A stretch of DNA of 64,000 bases from Chitinophaga sp. 180180018-3. Lineage in GTDB: Bacteria; Bacteroidota; Bacteroidia; Chitinophagales; Chitinophagaceae. The position numbers were made by a program, and so were the translations under genes. The first letter of the stretch is position 1; every line of letters starts with the position of its first letter. The stretch is from contig NZ_CP140772.1 of NCBI RefSeq assembly GCF_037893185.1, forward strand, positions 5,332,001 to 5,396,000, written 5' to 3'. Of this stretch, positions 18,490 through 28,900 are shown piece after piece. Below the pieces are notes generated by a model that was not told where the DNA came from, did no database searches, and saw nothing but the letters and a program-made list of their open reading frames with translations.

Positions 18490-19008
18490 CTATTTCAAAG
18501 AGAGCGGTTTACCTTTCCTCTCCATTTCCAATTCCCGGATGAAAGGGAGCTGGTTCTGTATATAAGCGCGTGTTGACTGTTCCAGGTAATTGTCGAGCTG
18601 GAAAAATTCAGCTGCCCTGGTGGCGCCCAACAACTTGTTGATGCGCCGGAAATAACGCATCTGTAACCGGCCAAACTCCAGGTCATTGTTGATCAGTTGC
18701 CTGGTGAGCGAATTCATCTTCCGTTCGTCCAGAGAAGTAAATTCTTCGTTATACATCTTCAGTAATGCAAAACGCTCCTCCAGCCACGGCTTTTTATCAC
18801 TCTCATATTCCAGGAAAGCATCCTGGAACATTTTTTCCTCAACCGGGGAAATAGCGAGGTAATCATTCAACAACGATTCCTTATTTTTTCCAAATATCCG
18901 GGTCACCAGATCATCATCGCTATTGTATACAGCCTCTGTGGGCAGGTTCTGGGCACACAACCGCCATGCGGCGCCCAGCAACACCAATAAAAAGAAGAAC
19001 TTTTTCAT
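18490..19008 (-). CDS. Exported hypothetical protein
   Basis: 172 residues from ATG 19008, chosen because it gives a signal peptide (MKKFFFLLVLLGAAWRLCAQ); a longer frame begins at 19089. The mature part is helical and charged (MFQDAFLEYESDKKPWLEER, FGRLQMRYFRRINKLLG), similar in style to periplasmic Spy/CpxP-like or sensor proteins of Bacteroidota, but I cannot assign a family. Confidence 0.6.
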   Translation of the reverse strand: MKKFFFLLVLLGAAWRLCAQNLPTEAVYNSDDDLVTRIFGKNKESLLNDYLAISPVEEKMFQDAFLEYESDKKPWLEERFALLKMYNEEFTSLDERKMNSLTRQLINNDLEFGRLQMRYFRRINKLLGATRAAEFFQLDNYLEQSTRAYIQNQLPFIRELEMERKGKPLSLK

Positions 19009-19299
19009 GGGTCGAAAGTTTAAGATGAACGGGGCTTCATCCACTGATATAACGGCATCAATATATGGGGGGTACGGGCACCCGCTCATGGCGGTATGTA
19101 AGCAGGTTTAGATTTGCCAGGCAGGTGAAGTGCCCTCTACAATCCGTGGCAACGAAGCCAGTATTTAATTAACAACAAATGGCCTCAAATAGTTGTTACC
19201 GCTCCACAATTTTCCAGGAGCCTGTACACAAACAGGCGCCGCCCATAATTGGAACGACGCCTGTATAGTCCGGTACCCGAAGTACAGAAAATTGGGGTA

Positions 19300-19566
19300 T
19301 TAGTTGGATGAAGAATGATACGCTTTCATAAAAGTATCGTAGGCTTCCCTGGTCCAGTGCTGATAGTCTTCCAGGTTTATACCCAGCCGGTCGTCGCGCT
19401 CCACTTCCTTGTACTCCCGGCTATCCCAATAGCCTCTGGCCAGTGACTGAATATGCCGCGCCACTACTGCCGGCTCATCTTCATAATCGGCTGGATAACT
19501 TTTATAATTACCTGTCGCCAATTGCTGAATTTCATGTTTTACTGCATCCTTACTTTGCTTAGCCAT
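19300..19566 (-). CDS. Small hypothetical protein
   Basis: 88 residues, hydrophilic, no signal peptide. Sequence runs from MAKQSKDAVKHEIQQLATGN to AYDTFMKAYHSSSN, with no recognised motif. A weak inverted repeat (ACAGGCG at 19232-19238 with CGCCTGT at 19258-19264) lies downstream and may act as its terminator. It stands alone between two minus-strand genes. Confidence 0.5.
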   Translation of the reverse strand: MAKQSKDAVKHEIQQLATGNYKSYPADYEDEPAVVARHIQSLARGYWDSREYKEVERDDRLGINLEDYQHWTREAYDTFMKAYHSSSN

Positions 19567-19670
19567 GGTTAAAATTTTTTGATTCTTAGCTGGTGAATCA
19601 AAAATGGTTCCTCCATGGCCAACCGAGCCTGTTTTTTAAGGTTTCTTTAACTTAACGAATTGTTAAGGCT

Positions 19671-20426
19671 TCACAGCATAATAGATTTGATCAGCGCGTT
19701 GCCGCCTGTTCCCCACTTCCCCATCACCTTGGTAATGGCCTCCCTGATTCCTTTGCTATCAACCGGTTTGCCTTTAACCGGAGGTGTTAGCGATGTTTCT
19801 TTTATATCATCTACCAACACTTTGGTGGCAAACCAGGTAATATGCTCATGCGGTAGCGCCACTCCCAATATCATCCCGGGTAAGCCGGAAAAGGACTCAG
19901 GACCACCCGATGGCACAATAGCATCTGTATAAAATGCCACCACATATACCGAATCCATGATCAGCGCATTCGCCCGCCGGCAGTCAAACCCTGCAATTTT
20001 GCGGGTTTCATCCGTGATCTTCCAGTTGATCTTCCTCACCGAATCCTTCACCAAATAGATCTGCTCGAATACTTTTTTCTGAGATATACTCTGCATACTG
20101 TCTAACCGGGTATACACAATGTTCTCCTCCGCCGGCCCATCGCCCCAGATAGACTTTTTAGTATCTGTATTCTCCCTTCCCGGCTTGTACAGCGCTACAT
20201 TCCCGGAAAAAGAATAATCGAAATAACTCACCTGATACTGACTCATGCCTTTCTTTATAGCATCACTCCAGGAATCATCTTCTCCCTTATTCTGCTCATC
20301 CATACGGGCATAAGCATTCACCCGCTTTTCAAATTCGATACGCCCCGATTGCAGAAACATGCCCTGCTGCGCTTTCAGCGATAAAGCTGTCAATATAACG
20401 ATAACGAATACACTAATTCTTTTCAT
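19671..20426 (-). CDS. GLPGLI family protein
   Basis: 251 residues with a signal peptide (MKRISVFVIVILTALSLKAQ). The family signature is visible as FSGLPGMILGVALPHEHITW. A conserved cysteine lies in IAGFDCRRANALI. GLPGLI proteins are exported, of unknown function, and typically sit beside an outer-membrane receptor. Here the receptor gene ends 5 bases upstream (20432), so the pair is an operon. Confidence 0.88.
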   Translation of the reverse strand: MKRISVFVIVILTALSLKAQQGMFLQSGRIEFEKRVNAYARMDEQNKGEDDSWSDAIKKGMSQYQVSYFDYSFSGNVALYKPGRENTDTKKSIWGDGPAEENIVYTRLDSMQSISQKKVFEQIYLVKDSVRKINWKITDETRKIAGFDCRRANALIMDSVYVVAFYTDAIVPSGGPESFSGLPGMILGVALPHEHITWFATKVLVDDIKETSLTPPVKGKPVDSKGIREAITKVMGKWGTGGNALIKSIML

Positions 20427-20431
20427 ATCGA

Positions 20432-23206
20432 TTATTCTTTAGCGGATCCGGGACCCAGTTTGTTGAAATTCCAGATAAACGACAACATAGCATACCGGCC
20501 AATAGTACTCTGCGTAGTTTGCGTGATAGTATTGGTATTAACCGACCGCTGGAAACCTATGTTCTGATTTAATATGTCATTTACAGCAAGATTGATCTGC
20601 ACCAGTTCTTTCTTACCAAATTTCTTCGCCACGAAAGCATTTAATATGGCTGCATTGTTGTTGCCAGTGAATATTTTTGTTTTCTGACGGATGTTATAGT
20701 TCATATCTGCATGCAGCTGAATATGTGCAGGAAGAGAAACATCCCCGCTGGGGTTGATATTGAAGGTCCAATATTGGGTGGTCAGGCTGTTATCAACAGA
20801 GGAAACGCTGTGATTATAATTTGTGCCCATATCAAGACTAACATCATATTTCTTCTCAACGTATTTGCCTATCCAGTAGCCCAAACCTACATCCGTTGCG
20901 CGCGTTATATTCTCCAGGCCATTTACGAAGTTTACATTCCGGTTCAATCCGCCATTCATGCGTACACCTACCCTGGTGTCAATAGGCGCAATTTTCCAGT
21001 TAGTGTTGAGATAGAGCCGGGCATTCCTGTTCCCGTTCACATTCACTGCCTGCGATGTACGTTTACCCGACGCATCCACTATACTACGGTCGCTGATCGC
21101 ATTGCTGGTCGACTGATAGTTAAAGCTTACCCAGTAACCATTTCCGGACATCACTTTGTATTCTGAATAGCTGACATTGAAACTATTGTTGAAGGAAGGC
21201 TTCAATTCAGGGTTACCAATTATGATATTCAGGGGATCGTCATTCACCTGTATAGGCTGTATCTGATTCATACTCGGCTGCTGGGTATTCCCGTTATAGT
21301 TGAACGACAACCGGCGCTGCTGCGACAAGCTATAACGAAAACTTGCCCTCGGATACCAGTTCACAAAGCTCCGCTCCATCTTGCGATCACGGAACATATC
21401 TTTCTGGTTATAATCCGTGAAACCAACATTACTGCCTATGTTAACCTTTAATTTATCCTTTGAGAAATTATAGGTAAGCCCTCCTTTATGCGTCAGTACA
21501 TTAAAAGCATAATCGTTACTGTACAATGAATCGAGCGATGAATATTTCCCATCCGTTCCCCTGTTGAAGGAGCTCCGGTTAGAATGATTGTTGTTCACAA
21601 TCACGCCATAGTTAAATGCCAGGGAAGACGCCTTGGACAACGGTTCTGTATAAGTAAGATTAGTGACGAGGTTGACACTCTCATTATTGGTTTTCTTGGC
21701 CTGATCTATCTTCTGTGTAGAATCTATTATTCCTTTACCGTAATAGTCTGTAAGGGCATACAGGTTACCATCTCCGTTTGTACGATTATAGTTTTCTGCG
21801 ATATCTAATGATATCGTTCTGCCTTTCTTTTTCAATTTCTTTTTCCAAAGCATATTGGAGTTAAAGCCTCCGATATCTGATGCGGAAGAAGTATTCCGGC
21901 TATTGGCGTTGATCAACTGATCATTCAGCTGCATATTGCTGGAGGTGTTCATCTGCGAGATCTTATGATCAATACTCCCGTCGACCGACAGCTTGATAGA
22001 TGAAGAAGAATCCACCTGTATTTCATAGCTGCCGTTCAAACGGTTCCTGAAAATGCTGTTTTTGAAGCTTTCGTTCGACCTGTTATAATAAGTCTTATCC
22101 GGCAATATATTCTGCGACAGGGTTTGCTTGTTGCCATCCACATATAACTGCATGATCTTATAATTGGCATTCATATTCTGCCGGTCACGGTCCCACTTGT
22201 TATTGTAATGCAGCCCTCCGGTTTGTACCAGCGGATAGCCATCACCGTTAAACCTGCCGTCCCAGCGGTCCAGGTCGTCGCCGCTATAAGAAAACATCAT
22301 ATCACCATCATCCGTCACCGACATTTCTCCGCTTCCGGACCCGAATTTTTCCCGATCGCCCCAGTCGAGTCCTATCTTACCGGTATTGGAAGCAATTCCA
22401 AAAACCGAGAATTTCTTCTTGCCCTTGAATAAATTGAACATTGCCTGATTTTCATGAAATCCGTCGGGGCCTGCTCCCAGCGCCAGTTTACCGAAATACC
22501 CTTTCTTCTTATCTTCTTTCAGTTGTATATTAATGGTCTTTGTTTTCTGCCCATCATCTATCCCGGTAAAATTGGACTGATCGCTCTTTTTGTCGTACAG
22601 CTGAACCTTATCCACCATATCAGCCCGTAGGTTCTTGGTTACCAGGGTAGGGTCATCACCAAAAAACTCTTCCCCGTCTACCAGTACTTTCTTTACAGTT
22701 TCCCCCTGTGCAGTAATCTGTCCTTTACTATCTACCTGTATCCCCGGCAATTTCTTCAACAGATCCTCTACCGAGGCATTGGCAGCGGTTTTGAAGCTGG
22801 CAGCATTGAATTCAGTGGTATCCCCCTTCATTTTGATAGCAGCTACTTTCTGCTGAATCACCACTTCCTGTAATAATCTTGATCGCTGGGTCAGGATAAC
22901 TTTTCCCAATTGTACTGCCGAAGTATCTGATAACGTTAACGGCTCTACGTAATCAGCAAAGGAAGGATGGCTGATCATGATTACATACTTTCCAGCCCGC
23001 AGCCCCTTCAGCTCAAAATGCCCTTTCTCATCACTGCGGGTGAACTTGTATAGAATAGAATCTTTCGCTTGTAAAAGCGCTATCACTGTGTTGTGTAACT
23101 GTACCTGGTTTAGTGTATCTCTCACATTTCCTTTAACGACCGCCTGTTGGGCTGTACACAAATGGGCCAGGAACATAGACAAAATAATCGCGTAAATTTT
23201 TTTCAT
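20432..23206 (-). CDS. TonB-dependent receptor, outer-membrane beta-barrel family
   Basis: 924 residues. Signal peptide (MKKIYAIILSMFLAHLCTAQ), carboxypeptidase-regulatory-like domain (AVVKGNVRDTLNQVQLHNTV to about residue 110), plug-like segment (NASVEDLLKKLPGIQVDSKG, VLVDGEEFFGDDPTLVTKNL), then a long beta-barrel of the OMP_b-brl_3 type ending RYAMLSFIWNFNKL. Such receptors are usually paired with GLPGLI proteins, as here. The ligand is unknown. Confidence 0.88.
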   Translation of the reverse strand: MKKIYAIILSMFLAHLCTAQQAVVKGNVRDTLNQVQLHNTVIALLQAKDSILYKFTRSDEKGHFELKGLRAGKYVIMISHPSFADYVEPLTLSDTSAVQLGKVILTQRSRLLQEVVIQQKVAAIKMKGDTTEFNAASFKTAANASVEDLLKKLPGIQVDSKGQITAQGETVKKVLVDGEEFFGDDPTLVTKNLRADMVDKVQLYDKKSDQSNFTGIDDGQKTKTINIQLKEDKKKGYFGKLALGAGPDGFHENQAMFNLFKGKKKFSVFGIASNTGKIGLDWGDREKFGSGSGEMSVTDDGDMMFSYSGDDLDRWDGRFNGDGYPLVQTGGLHYNNKWDRDRQNMNANYKIMQLYVDGNKQTLSQNILPDKTYYNRSNESFKNSIFRNRLNGSYEIQVDSSSSIKLSVDGSIDHKISQMNTSSNMQLNDQLINANSRNTSSASDIGGFNSNMLWKKKLKKKGRTISLDIAENYNRTNGDGNLYALTDYYGKGIIDSTQKIDQAKKTNNESVNLVTNLTYTEPLSKASSLAFNYGVIVNNNHSNRSSFNRGTDGKYSSLDSLYSNDYAFNVLTHKGGLTYNFSKDKLKVNIGSNVGFTDYNQKDMFRDRKMERSFVNWYPRASFRYSLSQQRRLSFNYNGNTQQPSMNQIQPIQVNDDPLNIIIGNPELKPSFNNSFNVSYSEYKVMSGNGYWVSFNYQSTSNAISDRSIVDASGKRTSQAVNVNGNRNARLYLNTNWKIAPIDTRVGVRMNGGLNRNVNFVNGLENITRATDVGLGYWIGKYVEKKYDVSLDMGTNYNHSVSSVDNSLTTQYWTFNINPSGDVSLPAHIQLHADMNYNIRQKTKIFTGNNNAAILNAFVAKKFGKKELVQINLAVNDILNQNIGFQRSVNTNTITQTTQSTIGRYAMLSFIWNFNKLGPGSAKE

Positions 23207-23453
23207 TGTGGATTCTACAGGTTAGTTGTACAGATGCAACGGAATTAAAATTCCATAATAAAATTTGAATTTTATTTGAGGTGAATGATAAACATCTGTT
23301 AAATGATAGCCTAGTTATCATGTAGGGAAAGCATGGAATAAAAATTTCCGGTTTCGGGGGCATTGACATAGAAGAGCAAAAAACGTATTTTAGCCCTTAG
23401 CCTTGGTTGTCATTAAAAACTAACAGCTAAAGACTAAACGCTAAAATCACGTT

Positions 23454-25163
23454 ATGCATCAACTACGAAGCAGCAATTGGTTTGCCCGCGATGGCAAGGA
23501 CGGCTTTATTTACAGGGCCTGGTTAAAAAAGCAGGGAATTCCGGCTTATGAGCTGGAAGGGAAACCCATTATAGGTATTTGCAACACCTGGTCGGAGCTC
23601 ACACCGTGTAATTCCCATTTCCGGGAGCTGGCAGAGTCCGTAAAAAGAGGAATCCTGGAAGCTGGTGGTTATCCGCTGGAGTTCCCGGTAATGTCATTAG
23701 GCGAAACGCTGATCAAACCTACAGCCATGCTTTACCGCAACCTGGTAAGTATGGATGTGGAAGAATCTATCCGTGCCAACCCGCTCGATGGTGTAGTGCT
23801 CCTGTGCGGTTGCGACAAAACCACTCCGGCGCTGGTGATGGGCGCCTGTAGTGTGAATCTCCCTACTATTGTGGTTTCCGGCGGCCCAATGCTTACGGGT
23901 AAACATCGGGGCCATAGTATCAGCACCAGCGATGTATGGCGCTTCAGTGAAGATCTTCGCGCCGGACGCATGACACAGGAAGAACTGGCGATGGCGGAAG
24001 CAGGCATGTGCCGCAGCGATGGCCATTGCGCCGTGATGGGCACCGCCTCTACCATGGCTTGTATGGTGGAATCCCTGGGGCTTTCATTACCACAGAATGC
24101 CGCCATTCCTGCCCCCGATGCAGCCCGCAAAGTGCTGGCTCACTTCTCGGGGATTGAGATTGTAAAAATGGTCCGGGAAAACCGGCGTCTTTCTGATATA
24201 CTTACCAGGCAGGCATTTGAAAACGCGATCCGTGTTAACGCCGCCATCGGAGGATCTACCAATTTTGTTATTCATCTGCTGGCCATTGCCGGCCGCATGG
24301 GCGTGGAATTGCAGCTACAGGATATGGACACTTTCTCCGTCGATATCCCGCTTATAGCTAACCTACAGCCTTCCGGCAGTTATTTTATGGAAGACATGTA
24401 CTACGCAGGAGGTCTTCCGGCGGTCATCAATGCGTTACTCGATCATCTGCATAAAGAGGCAATCACGGTGAATGGTAAAACCATCGGCGCCAATTACGCA
24501 CATGCGCAGAGCTATAATAAAGAGGTGATCAGTTCCCTGCAGGAGCCCTTCAATGCGGTTTCCGGAATTGTTGTGCTGAAAGGAAATATCTGCGAACAGG
24601 GAGCCGTTATCAAACCTTCCGCTGCCAGTCCCCACCTGATGCAGCATACCGGTAAAGCAGTTGTTTTTGAAGATATTGATGATTACAAAAAGCGGATCGA
24701 TGATCCTAACCTGGAAGTAGATGAAAACAGTGTGCTTGTACTCAAAAACGTAGGGCCTAAAGGCTATCCCGGGATGCCCGAAGTGGGTAACCTCGGCCTG
24801 CCGGCCAAATTGCTGGCCAAAGGAATCACCGATATGGTGCGCATTTCCGACGGCCGTATGAGCGGTACCGGCTTTGGTACGGTTGTGCTGCATGTTTCTC
24901 CGGAAGCCGCTGCCGGCGGCAACCTGGCCATCCTTCGCGATGGCGATGTTATTACGCTGGATGTACACGAACGCCGCTTGTTTGCTGATATTTCGGAAGA
25001 TGAGATCGCACGCCGTAAACAAGCGTGGCAGCCATCTTATCCGCAGTCCACCCGTGGTTATGTACAACTTTACCAGCAACACGTGGAGCAATCGCATCTT
25101 GGCGCTGACCTCGACTTTCTGAAAGGCAGCTCCGGCAGCGAAGTTACAAGGGATTCACACTAA
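23454..25163 (+). CDS. IlvD/Edd family sugar-acid dehydratase
   Basis: 569 residues. Iron-sulphur and active-site regions are visible: GICNTWSELTPCNSHF, LCGCDKTTPALVMGA, and GMCRSDGHCAVMGTASTMAC. The opening (RSSNWFARDGKDGFIYRAWL) and length match the pentonate/L-arabinonate/L-fuconate dehydratase branch better than the amino-acid enzyme IlvD. It would convert an aldonic acid to a 2-keto-3-deoxy acid. It lies 25 bases before an SDR gene, which supports an oxidative sugar-acid pathway. The exact sugar is not determined. Confidence 0.8.
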   Translation: MHQLRSSNWFARDGKDGFIYRAWLKKQGIPAYELEGKPIIGICNTWSELTPCNSHFRELAESVKRGILEAGGYPLEFPVMSLGETLIKPTAMLYRNLVSMDVEESIRANPLDGVVLLCGCDKTTPALVMGACSVNLPTIVVSGGPMLTGKHRGHSISTSDVWRFSEDLRAGRMTQEELAMAEAGMCRSDGHCAVMGTASTMACMVESLGLSLPQNAAIPAPDAARKVLAHFSGIEIVKMVRENRRLSDILTRQAFENAIRVNAAIGGSTNFVIHLLAIAGRMGVELQLQDMDTFSVDIPLIANLQPSGSYFMEDMYYAGGLPAVINALLDHLHKEAITVNGKTIGANYAHAQSYNKEVISSLQEPFNAVSGIVVLKGNICEQGAVIKPSAASPHLMQHTGKAVVFEDIDDYKKRIDDPNLEVDENSVLVLKNVGPKGYPGMPEVGNLGLPAKLLAKGITDMVRISDGRMSGTGFGTVVLHVSPEAAAGGNLAILRDGDVITLDVHERRLFADISEDEIARRKQAWQPSYPQSTRGYVQLYQQHVEQSHLGADLDFLKGSSGSEVTRDSH

Positions 25164-25188
25164 AATTATCAATGGAAAAATCTACGTT

Positions 25189-25947
25189 ATGACATTCAGC
25201 AAGAAAGTAGCCATCGTTACCGGCGCAGGACAGGGCATAGGATTCGAGATCTGCAGACAACTGGCTACCCGTGGCGCCACCGTGATACTGAACGATATCG
25301 ACAAAACGCTGGCAGACAACGCTGCCAATGAACTCTCCGGGCTCACCGGGCAGTGTATTTCCATGCCAGGCGATTCCAGCGATGTTACCTTCATTCAACA
25401 AATGGTTCATACAGCTGTTACGGAATACGGAAGCCTTGATGTAGTCATTGCCAATGCCGGCATTACATTGTTCGGCGACTTCTTCACTTACACACCCGAA
25501 TCATTTAACCGGGTGATGCAGGTGAACCTGGGCGGCACTTTTTTCCTCGCCCAGGCTGCCGCCAATCAGATGAAGCAACAGTCCCGCGGCGGCGCCATCC
25601 TTTTCACTTCCTCTGTTACGGGGCATCAGGCGCATAAAGATCTTGCTGCATACGGCATGAGTAAAGCCGCACTTGAAATGCTTGCCAAAAACCTGGTGAT
25701 TGAATTATCGCCGTTCAGGATCACGGTAAATACCATCGCGCCCGGCGCTACGCTTACCGAACGCACACTGGACGATCCCTCCTACGAGAAAACCTGGTCA
25801 ACGCTAACGCCTATGGGACGTCCGGCATATACCACAGATATCGCCAATGCGGCGCTGTTCCTCGTTTCCGACCAGGCCAGGCATATCACCGGCCAAAGCC
25901 TGATCATCGATGGCGGATGGACGAGCATCAGCCCTTCGCCATTCTGA
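25189..25947 (+). CDS. SDR family oxidoreductase, possibly sugar-acid pathway
   Basis: 252 residues. Classical SDR motifs are present: VTGAGQGIGFEI, IANAGI, the Ser in FTSSVTGHQAH, YGMSK (YxxxK), and GQSLIIDGGW near the end. It is translated with the IlvD/Edd dehydratase 25 bases upstream. Oxidation of a sugar or deoxy-sugar acid is a reasonable guess from context only. Confidence 0.85.
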   Translation: MTFSKKVAIVTGAGQGIGFEICRQLATRGATVILNDIDKTLADNAANELSGLTGQCISMPGDSSDVTFIQQMVHTAVTEYGSLDVVIANAGITLFGDFFTYTPESFNRVMQVNLGGTFFLAQAAANQMKQQSRGGAILFTSSVTGHQAHKDLAAYGMSKAALEMLAKNLVIELSPFRITVNTIAPGATLTERTLDDPSYEKTWSTLTPMGRPAYTTDIANAALFLVSDQARHITGQSLIIDGGWTSISPSPF

Positions 25948-25949
25948 TA

Positions 25950-28900
25950 TTACTGCACTGTGATCAGTTCCAGTAATTCCTTTGCACTGAGCTTGCCCGA
26001 CCGGTCGCTGCCTTCCAGCAGCCGGTCGGCCAGGTCTCTTTTGCTATTGTGCAACGCTATAATCTTTTCCTCAATCGTATGTTGCGCAACCAACCGATAG
26101 ATAGTGACCGGCCGTGTTTGTCCTATGCGGTGCGCCCTGTCGGATGCCTGCTCTTCTGTAGCCGGGTTCCACCACGGATCCATGTGGATCACATAATCCG
26201 CTGCCGTCAGGTTCAGGCCTTGCCCTCCTGCTTTCAGACTGATAAGGAACAACTGCCCCTCTCCTGCCTGAAAGGCTTTCACCAGCTTATCGCGCTGTGG
26301 TAATGATGTGCTGCCATCCAGGTAAAGGTAGCTGATACCCATCTGGTCCAGCGCGGCAGCTACCAGGTGAAGATGCTTAACAAACTGGCTGAACACCAGC
26401 GCCCGGTGGTTATTGGATATCAACTCTCCGGCGATTTCCCGGAATGCCGTTAGTTTGGAAGACAGCAAATCCGTTTCGCCATCCACCAGCACCGGATTGC
26501 AGGCAGCCATTCTGAGGCGCCCTATTTCTGCCAGTGCACGGATCCGTTGTTGCGCAACATTGCCCTCCTGCGTGCGGATGTTTTCCAGTGCCGTTCTGCG
26601 CAAAGCTTCATAAAAAGCTGCCTCGTCGGGCGACAGGCTCACCATTCTGGTGATCTCTGTTTTCTGCGGTAGTTCGTCCAGCACCGAGGTTTTGGTACGG
26701 CGCAATATAAATGGCGCTATCAGTTTCCGAAGATGCGCTTTCACAGCGCTTTCGGGGTTACGGATAGAAGGGAATACAAACTGCTTGTTGAAATGTTCCA
26801 GCGTGCCCAGCAATCCGGGATTGAGGAAATTGAACAACGTCCATATCTCTCCCATATGATTTTGTATAGGCGTTCCTGTTAGCATGAGTCTGAAATCGCC
26901 TTGCAGCGACATGGCTGCCTTAGCAGTTTTCGTCTGGAAATTCTTGATCATGTGTGCTTCGTCCAGCACGAGGGTATGCCACTTCACTGCCGATAACAGG
27001 GTTTCTTCCACCTGCAACAATCCGTAGGTGGTTACCAGTACATCAAAAGCACCGGCTTTGCGGATGAGTGCTGCACGCCGGCCCCCTTGCAGGGTGATCA
27101 CGTTGAGAGAAGGCGCAAACTTATGTATTTCATCGCACCAGTTGCTCATCACAGAAGCCGGGCAAATCACCAGTGCCGGCCCATTGCCGGCGCGCTGAAG
27201 CAATATGGTAATCGCCTGTATGGTTTTTCCCAGCCCCATATCATCGGCCAGGCAGGCGCCTGCCCCCCAGGCTGCCAGGTGTGCCATCCAGCGAAATCCG
27301 TCTTCCTGATAAGGGCGCAGCGTTGTTTGCAGTGTAACCGGTACAGCCGGCACCTGTTCCATCGCCGCCAGACGCTTTTGGGCAAAGGCTTTCCAGGCAT
27401 CGTCGGTAGTTACGCTGCCCGCCTGTTCCACCAGCTCATCGAGCATAGGCACCGCATAGTAGGGAATACGAACGCCACTACGATCTATCTGGGCTGCGCT
27501 GCCCATTTCGTTCAGCCGTTTACGTAAGTTACCCGTCAGCGCCAGGAATTCGCCATTCCGCAGCTCAATAAAACGCTGCTTCACGATGCGGCCGGTATCC
27601 AGCAGGTCCTTCAGTGCGAGCACAGTATGCTCATCCACCTTTAGCTCACCGGTGCACTGGAACCAGTGGTCTTTTTCCAACAGGGAGAAATGCAGGTCCG
27701 GAAATCCTGCCGTTTGCTTTAGTTTATACCGCTCCCCTTCGGGCCATTCGGCGCGTACGATTTCCGGATGTTCCCGGATTACCTCCAGCAGGAAAAGGCA
27801 GTCCTGCGGATCCTCGAAAATGATGGCATCGTCGGTTACTCCCTGCGTAACCATTGCCTGAATCAGTTGCAGCAGCATATCCAGGTGCATCCGTTCTTTC
27901 TCAAGATCGCGAATGGCCTGCCAGCGTTCACCGTTGCTGATACCGATGATATTGTGAGCACCTGTACCAGGCTTACAATAAGGAGGATCGGACGTAAAGG
28001 GTTTTACATAGATGGAAGCCTTCAGGCCTTCTCCCAGCGGCGACAGCTGAATAACGATCCTGCTGTCGGCAGGGCGTTTACTGAGATTGGCGGCAATTTC
28101 CCCCATATCCGCGTGAATGGTAAGATGAGCGCCCAGGCTCTTCAGTGCCTGTACCAGTTTATCTTTCCCGGCGGCGGGCACCAGCGGAATCTGTTGCAGC
28201 GTTTGCAGCAGCCTGCGTTGCTGCTGACTAAGCTGTATGATCTTCAACCGGAAGGATCCTTCCTTCACAAAAACAGTTTCGCTGACAAAGTCACTTATAT
28301 TGGCACTAAACGTATAGCCGTGAGCGGTACTGTTCACGCTCAATTCTGGCTGCGCCCGGATGATTTCCACCGGCTGGGCCGGATCATCTGCCGAAAACAG
28401 CAGCGGATGGCCGGCAATTTCTTCCCACACATTTTCCGCGAATGTATACATCTCACCCTGACCATAATGATAGTGCTCTTTTTGTACGGTGGCTCCTATT
28501 CTCAGGTCCTGCTCCGTCATTGCTTCGGCCTTTCCTTCTTTCAGCCGTTTCAGTGCCACATTTCTTCCGCCGCTCCAGGCGCTGCCGCCCTGCGAGGTTT
28601 GCACTACCGGCTGTATCCGGTAGTGGTCGAGGTCTACGAGGTAGATCAGGCGATGTACCAGCTCGTTCTTTGCTTTCCTTCCCGTAGGCTGATCGGCCCC
28701 CAGCAATGAGTTTAGCAGCCGCTCCCAGTCGGGCGTCCGCTCTGCCAGCGAAAATACCGGCGGGTGGCCGGCGATGGCTTCCGCCTCCTGGAAGGCACGC
28801 TGATAGCCCTGGTAATCATCGTCGTGAAACAGGTATAAATATTCGTAGGTCAGTAACCGGTAGCCATGCAACATAGCCGTGTTCAGCCAGCCAGCCGCGG

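Noticed and set aside
27768..28709. 313-codon plus-strand frame inside the SNF2 helicase gene
   Set aside because: It is antisense to a well-supported helicase gene and encodes no recognisable domain.
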